Source: a virus. From it: a stretch of 46,221 nucleotides of DNA. Of the stretch, positions 8,972-17,334 are shown piece after piece (position 1 is the first letter of the stretch; each line of letters opens with the position of its first letter). The stretch covers positions 1 through 46,221 of the IMG/VR virus record IMGVR_UViG_3300046171_000260; one strand, written 5' to 3'. The notes below the pieces were generated by a model, which saw only the letters and a program-made list of their open reading frames with translations, was not told where the DNA came from and ran no database searches. The translations under genes and the position numbers were made by a program.

Positions 8972-9724
8972 ATGATTTCAGAGCAAACCGCTGAGTCCGT
9001 GACCAGCACCGATGTGCCCGTGGCCATCGATCCTTCGCTCTTAAATGCACCGATCGACCCTCAGGCAGTCAGTGGCGGCAGTGCCGACAACGAACTGCTT
9101 AAGCACAAGCTTGGCCTAGCCAATTCGCACGCGAAGAAAGCAAAGGCGGAGGCCGACGAGGCTCGCCAGCAACTGAGCAGACTCCAATCGGAGTTTGCTG
9201 AGATGAAGGCACTTCAGCAATCCGCAGCGCAGAAATCGCTTGAGGATCAGGGCGCCTACAAGGATTTGTGGACGGAAGCGAAGCGGACCGTGTCCGAACG
9301 CGACGCCACGATTGTCGAGCTCCGTGCCCAGTTGGCCACCACCAACGAAAAGGCCGAGCAAGAGCGACTGAAAGCGGCAGTTACGAGCCAGCTTTCCCGG
9401 GCCAACGCTGTAAACCCGCAACAGCTTTACCAGCTACTTGCGCCGCAGCTGCGTCTGGATGACCAAGGAAATGCCGCAGTGCTCTCCGGGGGCGTTGAGC
9501 AACCTGTCGGCGAATACTTGGCCAACTTAAAGCAAGCTCCGGAATGGCAGCACCACTTCGGTGCGAGCAGCGAAGCCCGAGGAATGGGCTCCACCACCTC
9601 CTCAGTCACTCCTGGCAGAGAAAACCCTTACCGAAACGGCAACCTCACCGAGGCGATCATTTTGGAACGGGACAATCCTGATTTGGCAGCCGCCCTCAAG
9701 AAAGAAGCGCAGCGCGGGGGTTAA
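8972..9724 (+). CDS. Capsid scaffolding protein
   Basis: A 250-residue, highly charged and mostly helical protein lying immediately before the major capsid gene, where phages keep the scaffold. Residues about 40-135 form a long coiled coil (heptads rich in Ala, Glu, Lys and Leu). A short globular part with QLYQLLAPQLRLDDQG follows, then a flexible Ser/Gly/Thr tail and a basic-acidic C-terminal helix (DLAALKKEAQRGG type) that would dock on the capsid protein. It resembles the GP20-type scaffold family. The scaffold directs procapsid assembly and is lost before packaging. The start is ATG at 8972; the leader has no strong Shine-Dalgarno sequence. Confidence 0.82.
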   Translation: MISEQTAESVTSTDVPVAIDPSLLNAPIDPQAVSGGSADNELLKHKLGLANSHAKKAKAEADEARQQLSRLQSEFAEMKALQQSAAQKSLEDQGAYKDLWTEAKRTVSERDATIVELRAQLATTNEKAEQERLKAAVTSQLSRANAVNPQQLYQLLAPQLRLDDQGNAAVLSGGVEQPVGEYLANLKQAPEWQHHFGASSEARGMGSTTSSVTPGRENPYRNGNLTEAIILERDNPDLAAALKKEAQRGG

Positions 9725-9757
9725 TCCACGGTCCAACCCTTTTTCTGGAGGTAAGTC

Positions 9758-10852
9758 ATGGCAGCGACCATGCAAAATTACGCTCGCTCAACATTCCTGA
9801 GCGACATCATCACAGTCCCCGCCTTCACGGATTACGTGAAGGAGGCGATTTTTGAGCGCAGCCTCTTTGTGCAGTCCGGCGCCGTTGTGCGCAACTCTGC
9901 CCTGGATGCTCGTTCCGGTGGCGTCAAGGTGGAAGTTCCCACCTGGAAGCCTCTGAACCCGACCGAAACCGTCATCGAGTCAAACTCGACTTGGGGCGGC
10001 GACGGCACCAACACCGGCTTCCTCGATCCCAAAAAGATCGAAGCCGGTAAGCAGGTGATGCCGATCCTGCACCGTGGCTGGGCCATGGCTGCAGACGACC
10101 TCAGCCGCCTCGGCTCGGGCACTGACCCGATGGCTGCCATCCGCAGCTACACCGCCGACGCCATCAACAAGCAGAAAGAAACTGCTCTGTTGAGCCAGCT
10201 GTCTGGTCTGTATATCGGTGGCGCCGCGCCTCTGGCCGCCCTGACCACCGACGTTGCCGACGCCTCTGCTGGCGATGGCGCAGCTGAGAACTTCCTCACT
10301 GCCGCCAGCGCTGTTGCAGCTCGTTCTGCACTTGGTGAGCGCAGCTCCGTGCTGTCGATCATCATCATGCACTCGGCGATGTATCACTACCTGCTGCAGG
10401 CAGGCATGCTGACCTTCTCCTCTGAGACCCTCGCCACCGGCGAGTCGATCAAGTGGGGCGGTGGCGGCATCGGTCTGACGAATCGCGATGTGGCGTACTT
10501 CGCCGGCATGCGCATCATCGTGACCGACAACATCCAGCCTGTTGCTGGTGGCACCACCGGCGCCCTGAACAAGTACCCCGTCTACATGTGCTCCGAGGGA
10601 GCCATTGCAGAGGGCATTCAGCAGGAGCTCCGCATCGAGGCCGACCGCAACGTGTTGTCTCTTCAGGATGTGATGTCTGTTTCCATGCACTACGGGTATC
10701 ACCTGCAGGGCACCGGTTACAAAGGCGCCGACAACCCCACCAACACCGTGTTGGGCACCAACGGATCTTGGGAGCTCGTCTTCACCGACGCTCGCAACAT
10801 CGAGATGGTTTGCCTCCTGGCAAACAGCCCCTTCGGTGGCAAGTACGTTTGA
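9758..10852 (+). CDS. Major capsid protein
   Basis: A 364-residue protein in the canonical position behind the scaffold and ahead of the connector genes. It begins MAATMQNYARSTFLSDI, with later blocks WKPLNPTETVIES, ILHRGWAMAADDLSRLGSG and MRIIVTDNIQPVAGG. These fit a Gp13-like branch of HK97-fold capsid proteins; the fold is inferred, not seen. A textbook ribosome binding site GGAGGT lies at 9747-9752. A strong intrinsic terminator directly follows. Codons here look strongly biased to common G/C-ending forms, as expected for the most abundant virion protein. I see no separate protease gene, so maturation cleavage is not indicated. Confidence 0.88.
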   Translation: MAATMQNYARSTFLSDIITVPAFTDYVKEAIFERSLFVQSGAVVRNSALDARSGGVKVEVPTWKPLNPTETVIESNSTWGGDGTNTGFLDPKKIEAGKQVMPILHRGWAMAADDLSRLGSGTDPMAAIRSYTADAINKQKETALLSQLSGLYIGGAAPLAALTTDVADASAGDGAAENFLTAASAVAARSALGERSSVLSIIIMHSAMYHYLLQAGMLTFSSETLATGESIKWGGGGIGLTNRDVAYFAGMRIIVTDNIQPVAGGTTGALNKYPVYMCSEGAIAEGIQQELRIEADRNVLSLQDVMSVSMHYGYHLQGTGYKGADNPTNTVLGTNGSWELVFTDARNIEMVCLLANSPFGGKYV

Positions 10853-10882
10853 TTCCTACTTAACTGGAAAAGAGCGCACGTT

Positions 10883-10908
10883 GGCCCCACTTCGGTGGGG
10901 CCTTTTTT
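10883..10908 (+). terminator. Intrinsic terminator after the capsid gene
   Basis: A perfect eight-base stem GGCCCCAC/GTGGGGCC with the stable loop TTCG is followed by six T residues. It lies about 30 bases after the major capsid stop and would limit read-through into the less needed connector genes. Confidence 0.93.
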
Positions 10909-10945
10909 ATTGGGTTAGGTAGCATGGGTTAACAGCCTTACTGGG

Positions 10946-11110
10946 ATGACTGGAATGATTCGGCTCTACTTCGAGCCGCGTCCCGAAACCCCAGTGATGG
11001 ATCTTCTGGATGAAGTTCCGACTGTCATCGACCTACCCCCGTTCGAGGCAAAGCTGATGCAGGACCACTACGAACAACGGGGCTATCAAGTCATCGGAGT
11101 GCCTATCTAA
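10946..11110 (+). CDS. Small hypothetical protein in the head-tail connector operon
   Basis: A 54-codon frame from ATG at 10946 (or 10955) to TAA at 11110. The stop shares one base with the ATG of the next gene (TAATG), which is strong support for a real translated gene. The product is short and acidic, beginning MTGMIRLYFEPRPETPVMDL and ending in a YEQRGYQVIGVPI tail. I recognise no family. Its place, first in the connector operon after the capsid terminator, suggests a small head or connector accessory. Confidence 0.65.
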   Translation: MTGMIRLYFEPRPETPVMDLLDEVPTVIDLPPFEAKLMQDHYEQRGYQVIGVPI

Positions 11111-11703
11111 TGGCGACTTTTGACGCCACGCTGAGCGGAGCTACGGCCACGAGCTACATCAGCGTCGAACGCGCAACAGAGCTAGTTACTGACACTCCAC
11201 AGGCAACCGCGTGGGCTGCCATGACGGAGGCGCAGCAAAAGATCGCCCTCAACGCAGCAACCGGCTGGCTCGAGACTTTGACCTACGGAGGTACGCGCTG
11301 CGGCATCCCCAGCTCTGACGATCCGACCAAACCCCAGGCGTTGTTGTGGCCGCGGTCCGGCATTACTTGCAATGGCTACACCGCTGCCTGCGATCTGATC
11401 CCCTACAAGATCGAATGGGCTGAAGTTCTACTGGCGCTGCAGCTCCACGCCAACCCGAATGCAATTATTCCCGAAGGCGGCGGCGGCTCAACGCAAGCCG
11501 GGGTCTATGTGTCGATGCAGAAGCTCGGCGACCTTCAACAGGAATTTTCTGAGTATTCCAACCCCCAGAGCAGCAGCTGCGACTCGTGTGGGGATCCTCC
11601 GCTCTTACAGACATTCCCCTGGCTTCGCAGCATTTTGGGCTGTTGGTACGAGGGCGACGGGCTGGTTAATGGCAGCGGCCTGATGCTGAGGGTGCGCAGC
11701 TGA
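11110..11703 (+). CDS. Head-tail connector, DnaT-like adaptor family
   Basis: A 197-residue protein. The N-terminal 120 residues follow a pattern common in phage adaptor proteins of the DnaT-like group: ATSYISVERATELV, then a helical repeat with ALNAATGWLETLTYGG and PQALLWPRSGITCNGY, then IPYKIEWAEVLLALQL. Such proteins sit under the portal as the first ring of the connector. The C-terminal 75 residues are unusual: Cys-rich (SSCDSCGDPP, ILGCWYEG), probably a small extra domain. The start overlaps the previous stop by one base and the end overlaps the next start (ATGA). The family call comes from pattern and gene order. Confidence 0.7.
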   Translation: MATFDATLSGATATSYISVERATELVTDTPQATAWAAMTEAQQKIALNAATGWLETLTYGGTRCGIPSSDDPTKPQALLWPRSGITCNGYTAACDLIPYKIEWAEVLLALQLHANPNAIIPEGGGGSTQAGVYVSMQKLGDLQQEFSEYSNPQSSSCDSCGDPPLLQTFPWLRSILGCWYEGDGLVNGSGLMLRVRS

Positions 11704-12071
11704 TGGCCTCGCAGGATCTCTGGGCCAAGCCACTAGCCGATGAGCTGGTCAGCGTTTTTCGCGTTGACTCTTTGATGTACGTGCGGCGGGTGAGCGGTGG
11801 CTACGACCCGAGCACCGGCACTGTCTCAAACACCGAAACCACCTACACCAAGGCGGGCGCCATCACCAAGCGGATGCGCGAGGAAAACCAAGACGGAGAG
11901 GAGCGCTACGACCTCGAGGTTTGGATGGCGCTTTCGGACATCGGAGAGACCTACCCAACCTTCAACGACCATTTCGTCTACGAAGACCGCACCTTCAAAA
12001 TCCAGCAGATCGATCCGATCTACTCGGGCGACACCAAGTACGCGGTGAAATGTCGCGCCCGCGCTAGCTGA
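11703..12071 (+). CDS. Head closure (stopper) protein
   Basis: A 122-residue protein, the second gene of the connector set, with ATGA overlaps at both ends. The stretch FVYEDRTFKIQQIDPIYSGD near the C-terminus matches the pattern of small head closure proteins, in which a beta barrel ends with a description of this sort before a final strand. Its job would be to close the portal channel after packaging and to bind the tail completion protein. Assignment rests on size, order and that motif. Confidence 0.62.
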   Translation: MASQDLWAKPLADELVSVFRVDSLMYVRRVSGGYDPSTGTVSNTETTYTKAGAITKRMREENQDGEERYDLEVWMALSDIGETYPTFNDHFVYEDRTFKIQQIDPIYSGDTKYAVKCRARAS

Positions 12072-12538
12072 TGGCTGGTCTGCTCGACATTGTTCCCGAC
12101 GTTCGCGAGGCGCTGGAAGAAGCGCTGATCGAGACGACGCAGAACATCGCCACCGACCTGCGCACCTACGGCCCGTATTGGGATGGCACCTTCGCCGATA
12201 ACTGGATTGCTCTGCCTGGTAATCGCGCCATCAAACCGTTCATCCCGACATTCCCGAACGTGGCGAAGAACCCCAGGCCGCGCCCCGCGTCTTGGCAAGA
12301 GATTGACCTCACCCCCTCGCAAAACCTGACCGGCTACACGCTGGGCAACCGCACCACCTACCGGCTCTACGCCATGGACCTACTCCCCTCGGGAGTGTGG
12401 GGCGGCATCTACCGCGGCGAAACCCGCCGCCAGACTGCTCCGCTCAAAAAGTTCTGGTACGAGAAATACATCAACAACGGGTTGATGCAGCGCCAGATTG
12501 GTAAGAGCGTGAGTGATGTATTCCGGAGGTACTCATGA
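12071..12538 (+). CDS. Tail completion protein, HK97 gp10-like position
   Basis: A 155-residue protein between the stopper and the tail terminator genes. It opens with a helix (VREALEEALIETTQNIATDL), as gp10-like tail completion proteins often do, followed by a beta-rich region with LYAMDLLPSGVWGGIY. I cannot confirm the family by motif alone; position is the main argument. It overlaps the next gene by four bases (ATGA). Confidence 0.58.
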   Translation: MAGLLDIVPDVREALEEALIETTQNIATDLRTYGPYWDGTFADNWIALPGNRAIKPFIPTFPNVAKNPRPRPASWQEIDLTPSQNLTGYTLGNRTTYRLYAMDLLPSGVWGGIYRGETRRQTAPLKKFWYEKYINNGLMQRQIGKSVSDVFRRYS

Positions 12539-12969
12539 GCCTGCAAGCCGTCCGCGCTCTCTACGAAGTTCCGGTAATGAACGCCTGCGCCACCTACGGC
12601 GTGCCGGTGGTTGCTGAAAACCAGGCTTACACCGGCGGCAGCTCCAGCAAAGAGGAGTGCCGGATGTCGATGAGCTTCGGTGACATCACTGTCCAAACCC
12701 TGGGCGAATCACTGGAGACGCTCAACGGCACCTTCGTGGTGGAGCTATTCACAGTCAAAGGCGAAGGTCCGGGCCGCGCTCAGTTCGTGATCACCGAAAT
12801 CATGAAAGCGCTCAACAACATCAACACGTGCGACCCCCACACCGGCGACACCGATGTGGCCTACGGATACGTTGGGCCGATTGCTGGCCCACTGTTTGAC
12901 CAGCCCGACGATGTCCCGCACTTCTATACGCGGATTTCGTTCCCTTTCCAGGCGACTTACAGAAGTTGA
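12535..12969 (+). CDS. Tail terminator-like protein
   Basis: A 144-residue protein in the place where siphoviruses encode the ring that caps the tail tube. It has the mixed alpha/beta plan of that group: an N-terminal helix (LQAVRALYEVPVMNACATYG), a central strand pair with a charged loop, and a closing strand HFYTRISFPFQATYRS, reminiscent of the DUF4128 pattern. It comes directly before the major tail protein. Family assignment is by order and general pattern. Confidence 0.6.
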   Translation: MSLQAVRALYEVPVMNACATYGVPVVAENQAYTGGSSSKEECRMSMSFGDITVQTLGESLETLNGTFVVELFTVKGEGPGRAQFVITEIMKALNNINTCDPHTGDTDVAYGYVGPIAGPLFDQPDDVPHFYTRISFPFQATYRS

Positions 12970-13105
12970 GTTGACGAATAGACTTGAGTAGAACCTGGCG
13001 CCCCCGACAGGTAACGCCCTCGCTGTTGTCTGTTCCGTCTTTCTGACGGCTGATCCAATCGCGGTTTCATGTTCCAATAGCGTTCTGAGCGGATCCGACG
13101 GCTCG

Positions 13106-13873
13106 GTGTGGTTTAAGCCCGCCGGAACTTCGGTCTGCCTACGCGACTTTTCTGACTTCCCAGCTGGCACTGATGTCAGCCTCCCGGCTTGCCACGGCTT
13201 CCTCGTCGGTGACGAGATCGAGTTTGCTCAAGAGAGTGGCGGCAAGCTAGATGGCGGTATCACCACCGCAATTCCGTTGTCAGGTGAGGTGTCCGGCCCC
13301 TTTGTCATCACTTCGATCGACACAGCTGCCAACACCTTCACCTTCGCAACAAAGGCTGCCCCAGGCACCGGCGTCACCCTCGATGGCGATGGTGGTACAG
13401 GCTCTGCCGACAACCCTCTGCCTGCGCACATCAACGTGCGCCTGGTTGATTACGCGGTGGTCTGCCAGGTTCGCTCTGTGAGCTTGGACCTCTCTCGCGA
13501 AACTCTGGACACGACCAGCCTTCCCTGCGGTACTTCCGCTGTCTCTTGCGAGGCCGCTTTCCGTACCACCCAGCCTGGCTACGCCTCCGGCACTGGGACC
13601 ATGGAAGTGATGTTTAGCTCCGGCCAGGGCTCTCTGGCAAACCGTCTTCTGGCGGACAGCCTCAAGAGCACCCAGGACGGCGCTTACGTGAAGCTCTACC
13701 TGAACACCGTCAACGACGGCTCCGGTGGCGTAGATGAAACAGCCTCGATGTCTATCGCTGGCCCTGTTTCTCTGCTCGGCTTCTCGATCAGTATCACCCC
13801 TGGCGAAGTCACCACCGCAACGGTGAACTTCTCCTTCTCTGGTCAACCCACTATCGACCTCGAAACTGCCTGA
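13106..13873 (+). CDS. Major tail (tube) protein
   Basis: A 255-residue, beta-rich, Gly/Ser/Thr-rich protein between the tail terminator and the tail chaperone, followed by its own strong terminator: the signature position of the tube protein. The central block VSLDLSRETLDTTSLPCG is typical of tube proteins. GTG at 13106 may not be the true start. The same frame stays open back to 12992 and encodes a plausible N-terminus (PPTGNALAVVCSVFLTADP), entered either from CTG at 12995 or, if one C is missing from the CCCCC run at 13001-13005, from TTG at 12984. That extension looks conserved in character, so about 35-40 residues may be missing from the call. Confidence 0.8.
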   Translation: MWFKPAGTSVCLRDFSDFPAGTDVSLPACHGFLVGDEIEFAQESGGKLDGGITTAIPLSGEVSGPFVITSIDTAANTFTFATKAAPGTGVTLDGDGGTGSADNPLPAHINVRLVDYAVVCQVRSVSLDLSRETLDTTSLPCGTSAVSCEAAFRTTQPGYASGTGTMEVMFSSGQGSLANRLLADSLKSTQDGAYVKLYLNTVNDGSGGVDETASMSIAGPVSLLGFSISITPGEVTTATVNFSFSGQPTIDLETA

Positions 13874-13895
13874 TAAGGTCACTTTCGGTCGGACG

Positions 13896-13922
13896 AGCCC
13901 TGCCACTAGGCGGGGCTTTTTT
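13896..13922 (+). terminator. Intrinsic terminator after the major tail gene
   Basis: A nine-base stem AGCCCTGCC/GGCGGGGCT (one T-G pair) with loop ACTA, followed by a run of six T. It separates the abundant tail tube transcript from the chaperone and tape measure genes. Confidence 0.9.
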
Positions 13923-13935
13923 ATGCCTATATACT

Positions 13936-13949
13936 TAACTCAGTTAGGT
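13936..13949. promoter_or_regulatory. Palindromic element TAACTCAGTTA before the tail chaperone
   Basis: TAACTCAGTTA is symmetric about its central C and is followed by GGTGA, which also acts as the ribosome binding site of the next gene. A -10-like TATACT lies just upstream, in the tail of the terminator, but no clear -35 box is visible. Matching copies stand before 39552 and 44702. Confidence 0.45.
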
Positions 13950-13956
13950 GAACTGC

Positions 13957-14319
13957 ATGCCTTCGGCGATCGATATTCTCAAAAAGGCGGCGAACCTTCG
14001 ACCTTCAAAAAGAACCGTCATCTTGAACGACGGAACGGTTTTCACTTTCTTCTGCTCTCCGCTGACAATGCAGGAGCGCGAGCGGGCAAATAAAGAAGCT
14101 CAAAGTGACGATGTCAATCAGTTTGCGATGCGCTTGCTGATCAACAAAGCCACCAACGAGCATGGAGCCCCACTGTTCACCGTGGCTGACCTGCCTGAGC
14201 TGAAGCGCAACTGCCGCGACGAAGACGTGCAGAAACTTCTCCTCGCAGTCATCCAGGAGGATGAGGAAGAAGAGATCACCGATGTAAAAAGCGCTGGTAA
14301 AGGAACTAAAGAAGGATGA
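13957..14319 (+). CDS. Tail assembly chaperone, gpG-like
   Basis: A 120-residue protein between the tube and tape measure genes, the fixed place of the lambda G/T chaperones. It starts MPSAIDILKKAANLRPSKRT and has a central FTFFCSPLTMQERERANKEA region and an acidic C-terminus (IQEDEEEEITDV). I prefer ATG at 13957 to GTG at 13948 because AGGTGA stands at the right distance from the ATG. A second frame continuing past the stop (14288-14467) encodes a gpT-like domain. The long form would therefore be made by ribosomal frameshifting, as in most siphoviruses. Chaperones of this kind coat the tape measure during tail assembly and are absent from the virion. Confidence 0.8.
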   Translation: MPSAIDILKKAANLRPSKRTVILNDGTVFTFFCSPLTMQERERANKEAQSDDVNQFAMRLLINKATNEHGAPLFTVADLPELKRNCRDEDVQKLLLAVIQEDEEEEITDVKSAGKGTKEG

Positions 14320-14467
14320 TTGGCTGCGGCTGAGCTTCGGGGTGGCAAAAGAGCTGGGGATGACCATCCAGCAGCTCCACCAGAACGTCACCCGCCAGGA
14401 ATTGCTGGGCTGGTCGGCTTATTTCTCGATCCTGAACGAGGAGATGGAAAAGGCCAGTCAGAGATAG
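14288..14467 (+). CDS. Frameshifted extension of the tail chaperone (gpT-like)
   Basis: Open frame of about 59 codons in the +1 phase relative to the chaperone, with no good start of its own near its beginning, closed by TAG at 14465-14467. It reads LVKELKKDDWLRLSFGVAKE, then MTIQQLHQNVTRQELLGW and SAYFSILNEEMEKA. This is the helical pattern seen in the downstream half of tail chaperone pairs. A shift must occur between 14288 and the zero-frame stop at 14317. The likely site is the run of five A at 14286-14290: a tRNA on AAA (14287-14289) can move one base forward to AAA (14288-14290) and continue with GCG. A -1 shift leads to a stop within five codons, so the signal would be +1 (or -2), less common than -1. 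Confidence 0.72.
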   Translation, partial: KALVKELKKDDWLRLSFGVAKELGMTIQQLHQNVTRQELLGWSAYFSILNEEMEKASQR

Positions 14468-14491
14468 AATTGGGCATCTGACCTATTTGAG

Positions 14492-17332
14492 TTGGCGACT
14501 TACAACGCTGATATACGAATAGGCGTAGTCGGCAAGGCCCAGCTCAACCAGCTCGAGGCTCAGTTCAAGCGGATAAATAAGCAGGTCAATGAGCTCCAGC
14601 GCTCGGTAAAGCTCAAGGGGCTAAACCAGCGACTGAACTTAGATACTCGAGCGGCACTGACAGCAATCAACCAGCTCGAGCGGAGAATTGCTCGGCTGGG
14701 CCGAACAGTCCGCGTCAACCTTCAGACCACCGAGCAGGCGCGCTCTCGTCAGGGCAGTAGCAGCTCCTTTATTTCGTCTGGCGGTAATGGCAACACTGCT
14801 GCCGCGGCCGCCGCCGCGGTTGCGAAAACCAATGTCGAGCTAGCCAAGTCCGTAGCTACGACGAAGGCGCTTGAAACAGCGACCGATCAATACGCCCAAG
14901 CCGTCACCGAAGCGGTTAGCCAGAACGACAAGATCCGCGACCGCCTGATTGAGCAAGAAAGGCTCAGGAGGCAACTAGCCAGACTCGAAGAAGCCACCAA
15001 CCGGAGGCTGGCCGCCAACTTGTTTGGCGCAGGCACCACTAACGAGGAGGCAATCAAGCGCACCACCAAAGAGCTCAATAACGTCCGCAGCTCTTTGCGC
15101 GCTTTGCAAGGACGGCAGGAGATCTACAACAGGGCTGTCAGGGACGGGGTTGTTGCTCGAAACGAAGAACTCCAGAACCTGGCGCGAATAAACGGCCAGC
15201 TCCGCCGAAACGCTCAACTAGAAGAAGCGGCGCTTCAGCGACGGGTCAAGGGCTTAACCATTGAGGAGCGCATTGCTCGAGTTCAGCGTGGCAATACAAG
15301 AGCTAGGGCTATTCGCCGAGGTGCGAGTGTTGGTGCTGGCGCAGCTCTAACCTCAATTCCCGGGCTTGGTGGTGTTGCTACCGGTGCTTTAGGCGGCGCC
15401 GCAGCAGGTGGTCCTCTCGGCGCTGCTGCAGGTGCTGCGGCAGCTGCGATAACCGAGCTCACAGCGGCTGCGGTTTCTTACGGCAATGAAGCAGCAAAAG
15501 CTGCCATCGAGACTGACCTATTCCGCGCAGCCCTACTTGGAGTTGTTGGCGGCCAGGAGTATTACACCGCTCTGCGGGAGATCGACGGCATCACCCGCGA
15601 TTTCAACGCGAACATTATCGATACCACCCAGAACTTCACCAAGTTGGCGGCAGCTACCCGCGCCAACGGAGTTGATGCTGCGGAGACGGCTGAGGTTTAT
15701 CGAGGTTTGGCGGCAGCTAACACTGCTCTGGGCGGTAACGCTGAACGTCTCAATGGCATCTTGCTGGCAGCGGGTCAGGTCTTCAGTAAGGGCAAGGTCC
15801 AAGCGGAAGAATTGCGGGGCCAGATCGGTGAACGTTTGCCCGGCGCCTTCGCGCTGTTTGCCAAGTCAGTCGGCCTCAGCACCGCCGAGCTGGATAAAGC
15901 TCTGGAGCAGGGCAAGATCAGCACCGAGGACTTCGTCAACTTCACCAAGTTCCTCTACGAGCAGTACAAAGACGATGCCGCGGCAATCGCCAACTCTCCT
16001 GAGGCAGCGGCAGCCCGCTTAGAGGTTTCGCTGAAGGCGCTGCAGATCTCTGTTGGCCAGCTCCTCAAGCCAATCAGAACATCGTGGCTCGAGACGGCCG
16101 ACTTCATTGTTCGCCAGCTGAACAAAATCTCGAATGCCATGAACCGCATGGGGATCCAGCAGCAGGAAGATGCCATTCGGCGTCTCAGGTTGCTGCGTGC
16201 CAGCGCCGTGGACCGCAACGACTTCGAGGGCGCTCAGGCCCTGCAGAAGCGCATCAACGAGGCGCGGGATCTACTCAACCAGCTCAAGTACCCGCTTGAT
16301 GGTGACGGCCAACCACTTGGCCAAAAGCCGACCGCAGCTACGGGAGAAAGCGACGCCGACCGCGAGAAGCGCGAAAAGCGGGAAGCAAGAGCCGAGGAGC
16401 GAAGAAAGCGGGAAGAAGCCCGCCGCCAGAAGCTGATCGATCTGGCCAAGTCAGATCAGATCCTTGCCCAAGGTTTGTTGGAGCTCGAGCAGCGCCGCCA
16501 GTCGCTCACCGAAGACCAGATCGCTAAGAACGAGCTTCTGCTGCAATACCAGTCAGACCGTCGCCGGATCTTTATCAACGTGCTCGACGAGGAGCGCCGC
16601 GCCATCGAGCTGCGCAACCTCGACCTCAAATTGGCTCGCGAGCTCAAAGTTCTGCAGAACGACGAACTCGACCGGCGCAAAGAGATCACCGAAGAAGGGC
16701 GCAAGTATCTCGAGGACATCTACAAGCTGCAGGTGGGCCTCAAAGGCTTCACCGGCGAGCTCCAAAAGTCCAACACTGAGCTGGGCGTTGGCTTGCAGCT
16801 GGCCAATGACTTAGGCAACCAACTAACCCAGACCTTTGGCGATCTGATCACCTCCACCGACAAGTGGACCGACAGCCTGCGCAACGCTTTGGGCCAACTG
16901 GCGTCGTTGCTGCTGAAGGCGGGCTTCAACGCATTGGGCGGTGGAGATGGTCGCGGCCTGTTCTCGTTCCTCTCCGGCAACCTCTCCAACTCGACCGGCG
17001 GTGGATCGATCAACCCCGGCGACTTCCTGCTCCCAGGAGCACAGCGCAACTTTGCCGGCGCGGCCTTCCCAGCTCGAGCCAATGGTGGTCCGGTCAGTCG
17101 CGGGCGCGCCTACCGAGTTGGCGAAGAAGGCCCCGAAATTTTTGTCCCCGGCTCCAACGGCTCTATCCAGCAGGGCGGCAGCCCAGTCGTCTCCAACATC
17201 ACCGTCAACATCACCGGCGATAACGAGGAGACCGACTCCACCCGCTCCTCTGAGCTTGGCCGGATGATCGAAGCTAGCGTCGTGGGTGTAATCAACCGAG
17301 AGCGCCGCCCTGGCGGTCTGTTGACGAGGTAG
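14492..17332 (+). CDS. Tape measure protein
   Basis: At 946 residues this is the length ruler of the tail. Residues 1-270 are long coiled coil with Arg/Gln/Glu-rich heptads. A Gly/Ala-rich hydrophobic region follows (about 278-328, GAGAALTSIPGLGGVATGAL and on), typical of the part that enters the host membrane. A central domain of the tape measure type comes next (about 330-520), then more coiled coil (about 560-760). The C-terminus carries the familiar GRAYRVGEEGPEIFVPGSNG block. The start is TTG (14492) after TGACCTATTTGAG, with no Shine-Dalgarno sequence. At the usual 0.15 nm per residue it would set a tail of about 140 nm; that is an estimate, not a measurement. Confidence 0.92.
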   Translation: MATYNADIRIGVVGKAQLNQLEAQFKRINKQVNELQRSVKLKGLNQRLNLDTRAALTAINQLERRIARLGRTVRVNLQTTEQARSRQGSSSSFISSGGNGNTAAAAAAAVAKTNVELAKSVATTKALETATDQYAQAVTEAVSQNDKIRDRLIEQERLRRQLARLEEATNRRLAANLFGAGTTNEEAIKRTTKELNNVRSSLRALQGRQEIYNRAVRDGVVARNEELQNLARINGQLRRNAQLEEAALQRRVKGLTIEERIARVQRGNTRARAIRRGASVGAGAALTSIPGLGGVATGALGGAAAGGPLGAAAGAAAAAITELTAAAVSYGNEAAKAAIETDLFRAALLGVVGGQEYYTALREIDGITRDFNANIIDTTQNFTKLAAATRANGVDAAETAEVYRGLAAANTALGGNAERLNGILLAAGQVFSKGKVQAEELRGQIGERLPGAFALFAKSVGLSTAELDKALEQGKISTEDFVNFTKFLYEQYKDDAAAIANSPEAAAARLEVSLKALQISVGQLLKPIRTSWLETADFIVRQLNKISNAMNRMGIQQQEDAIRRLRLLRASAVDRNDFEGAQALQKRINEARDLLNQLKYPLDGDGQPLGQKPTAATGESDADREKREKREARAEERRKREEARRQKLIDLAKSDQILAQGLLELEQRRQSLTEDQIAKNELLLQYQSDRRRIFINVLDEERRAIELRNLDLKLARELKVLQNDELDRRKEITEEGRKYLEDIYKLQVGLKGFTGELQKSNTELGVGLQLANDLGNQLTQTFGDLITSTDKWTDSLRNALGQLASLLLKAGFNALGGGDGRGLFSFLSGNLSNSTGGGSINPGDFLLPGAQRNFAGAAFPARANGGPVSRGRAYRVGEEGPEIFVPGSNGSIQQGGSPVVSNITVNITGDNEETDSTRSSELGRMIEASVVGVINRERRPGGLLTR

Positions 17333-17334
17333 CC

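Noticed and set aside
9980-10702. A 240-codon minus-strand frame over the capsid gene
   Set aside because: Low-complexity His, Val and Gly-rich composition, antisense to the strongly biased capsid gene; no ribosome binding site.
14286-14300. A canonical -1 slippery heptamer for the tail chaperone
   Set aside because: The -1 frame closes at TAA 14298, so it cannot give the gpT-like extension.
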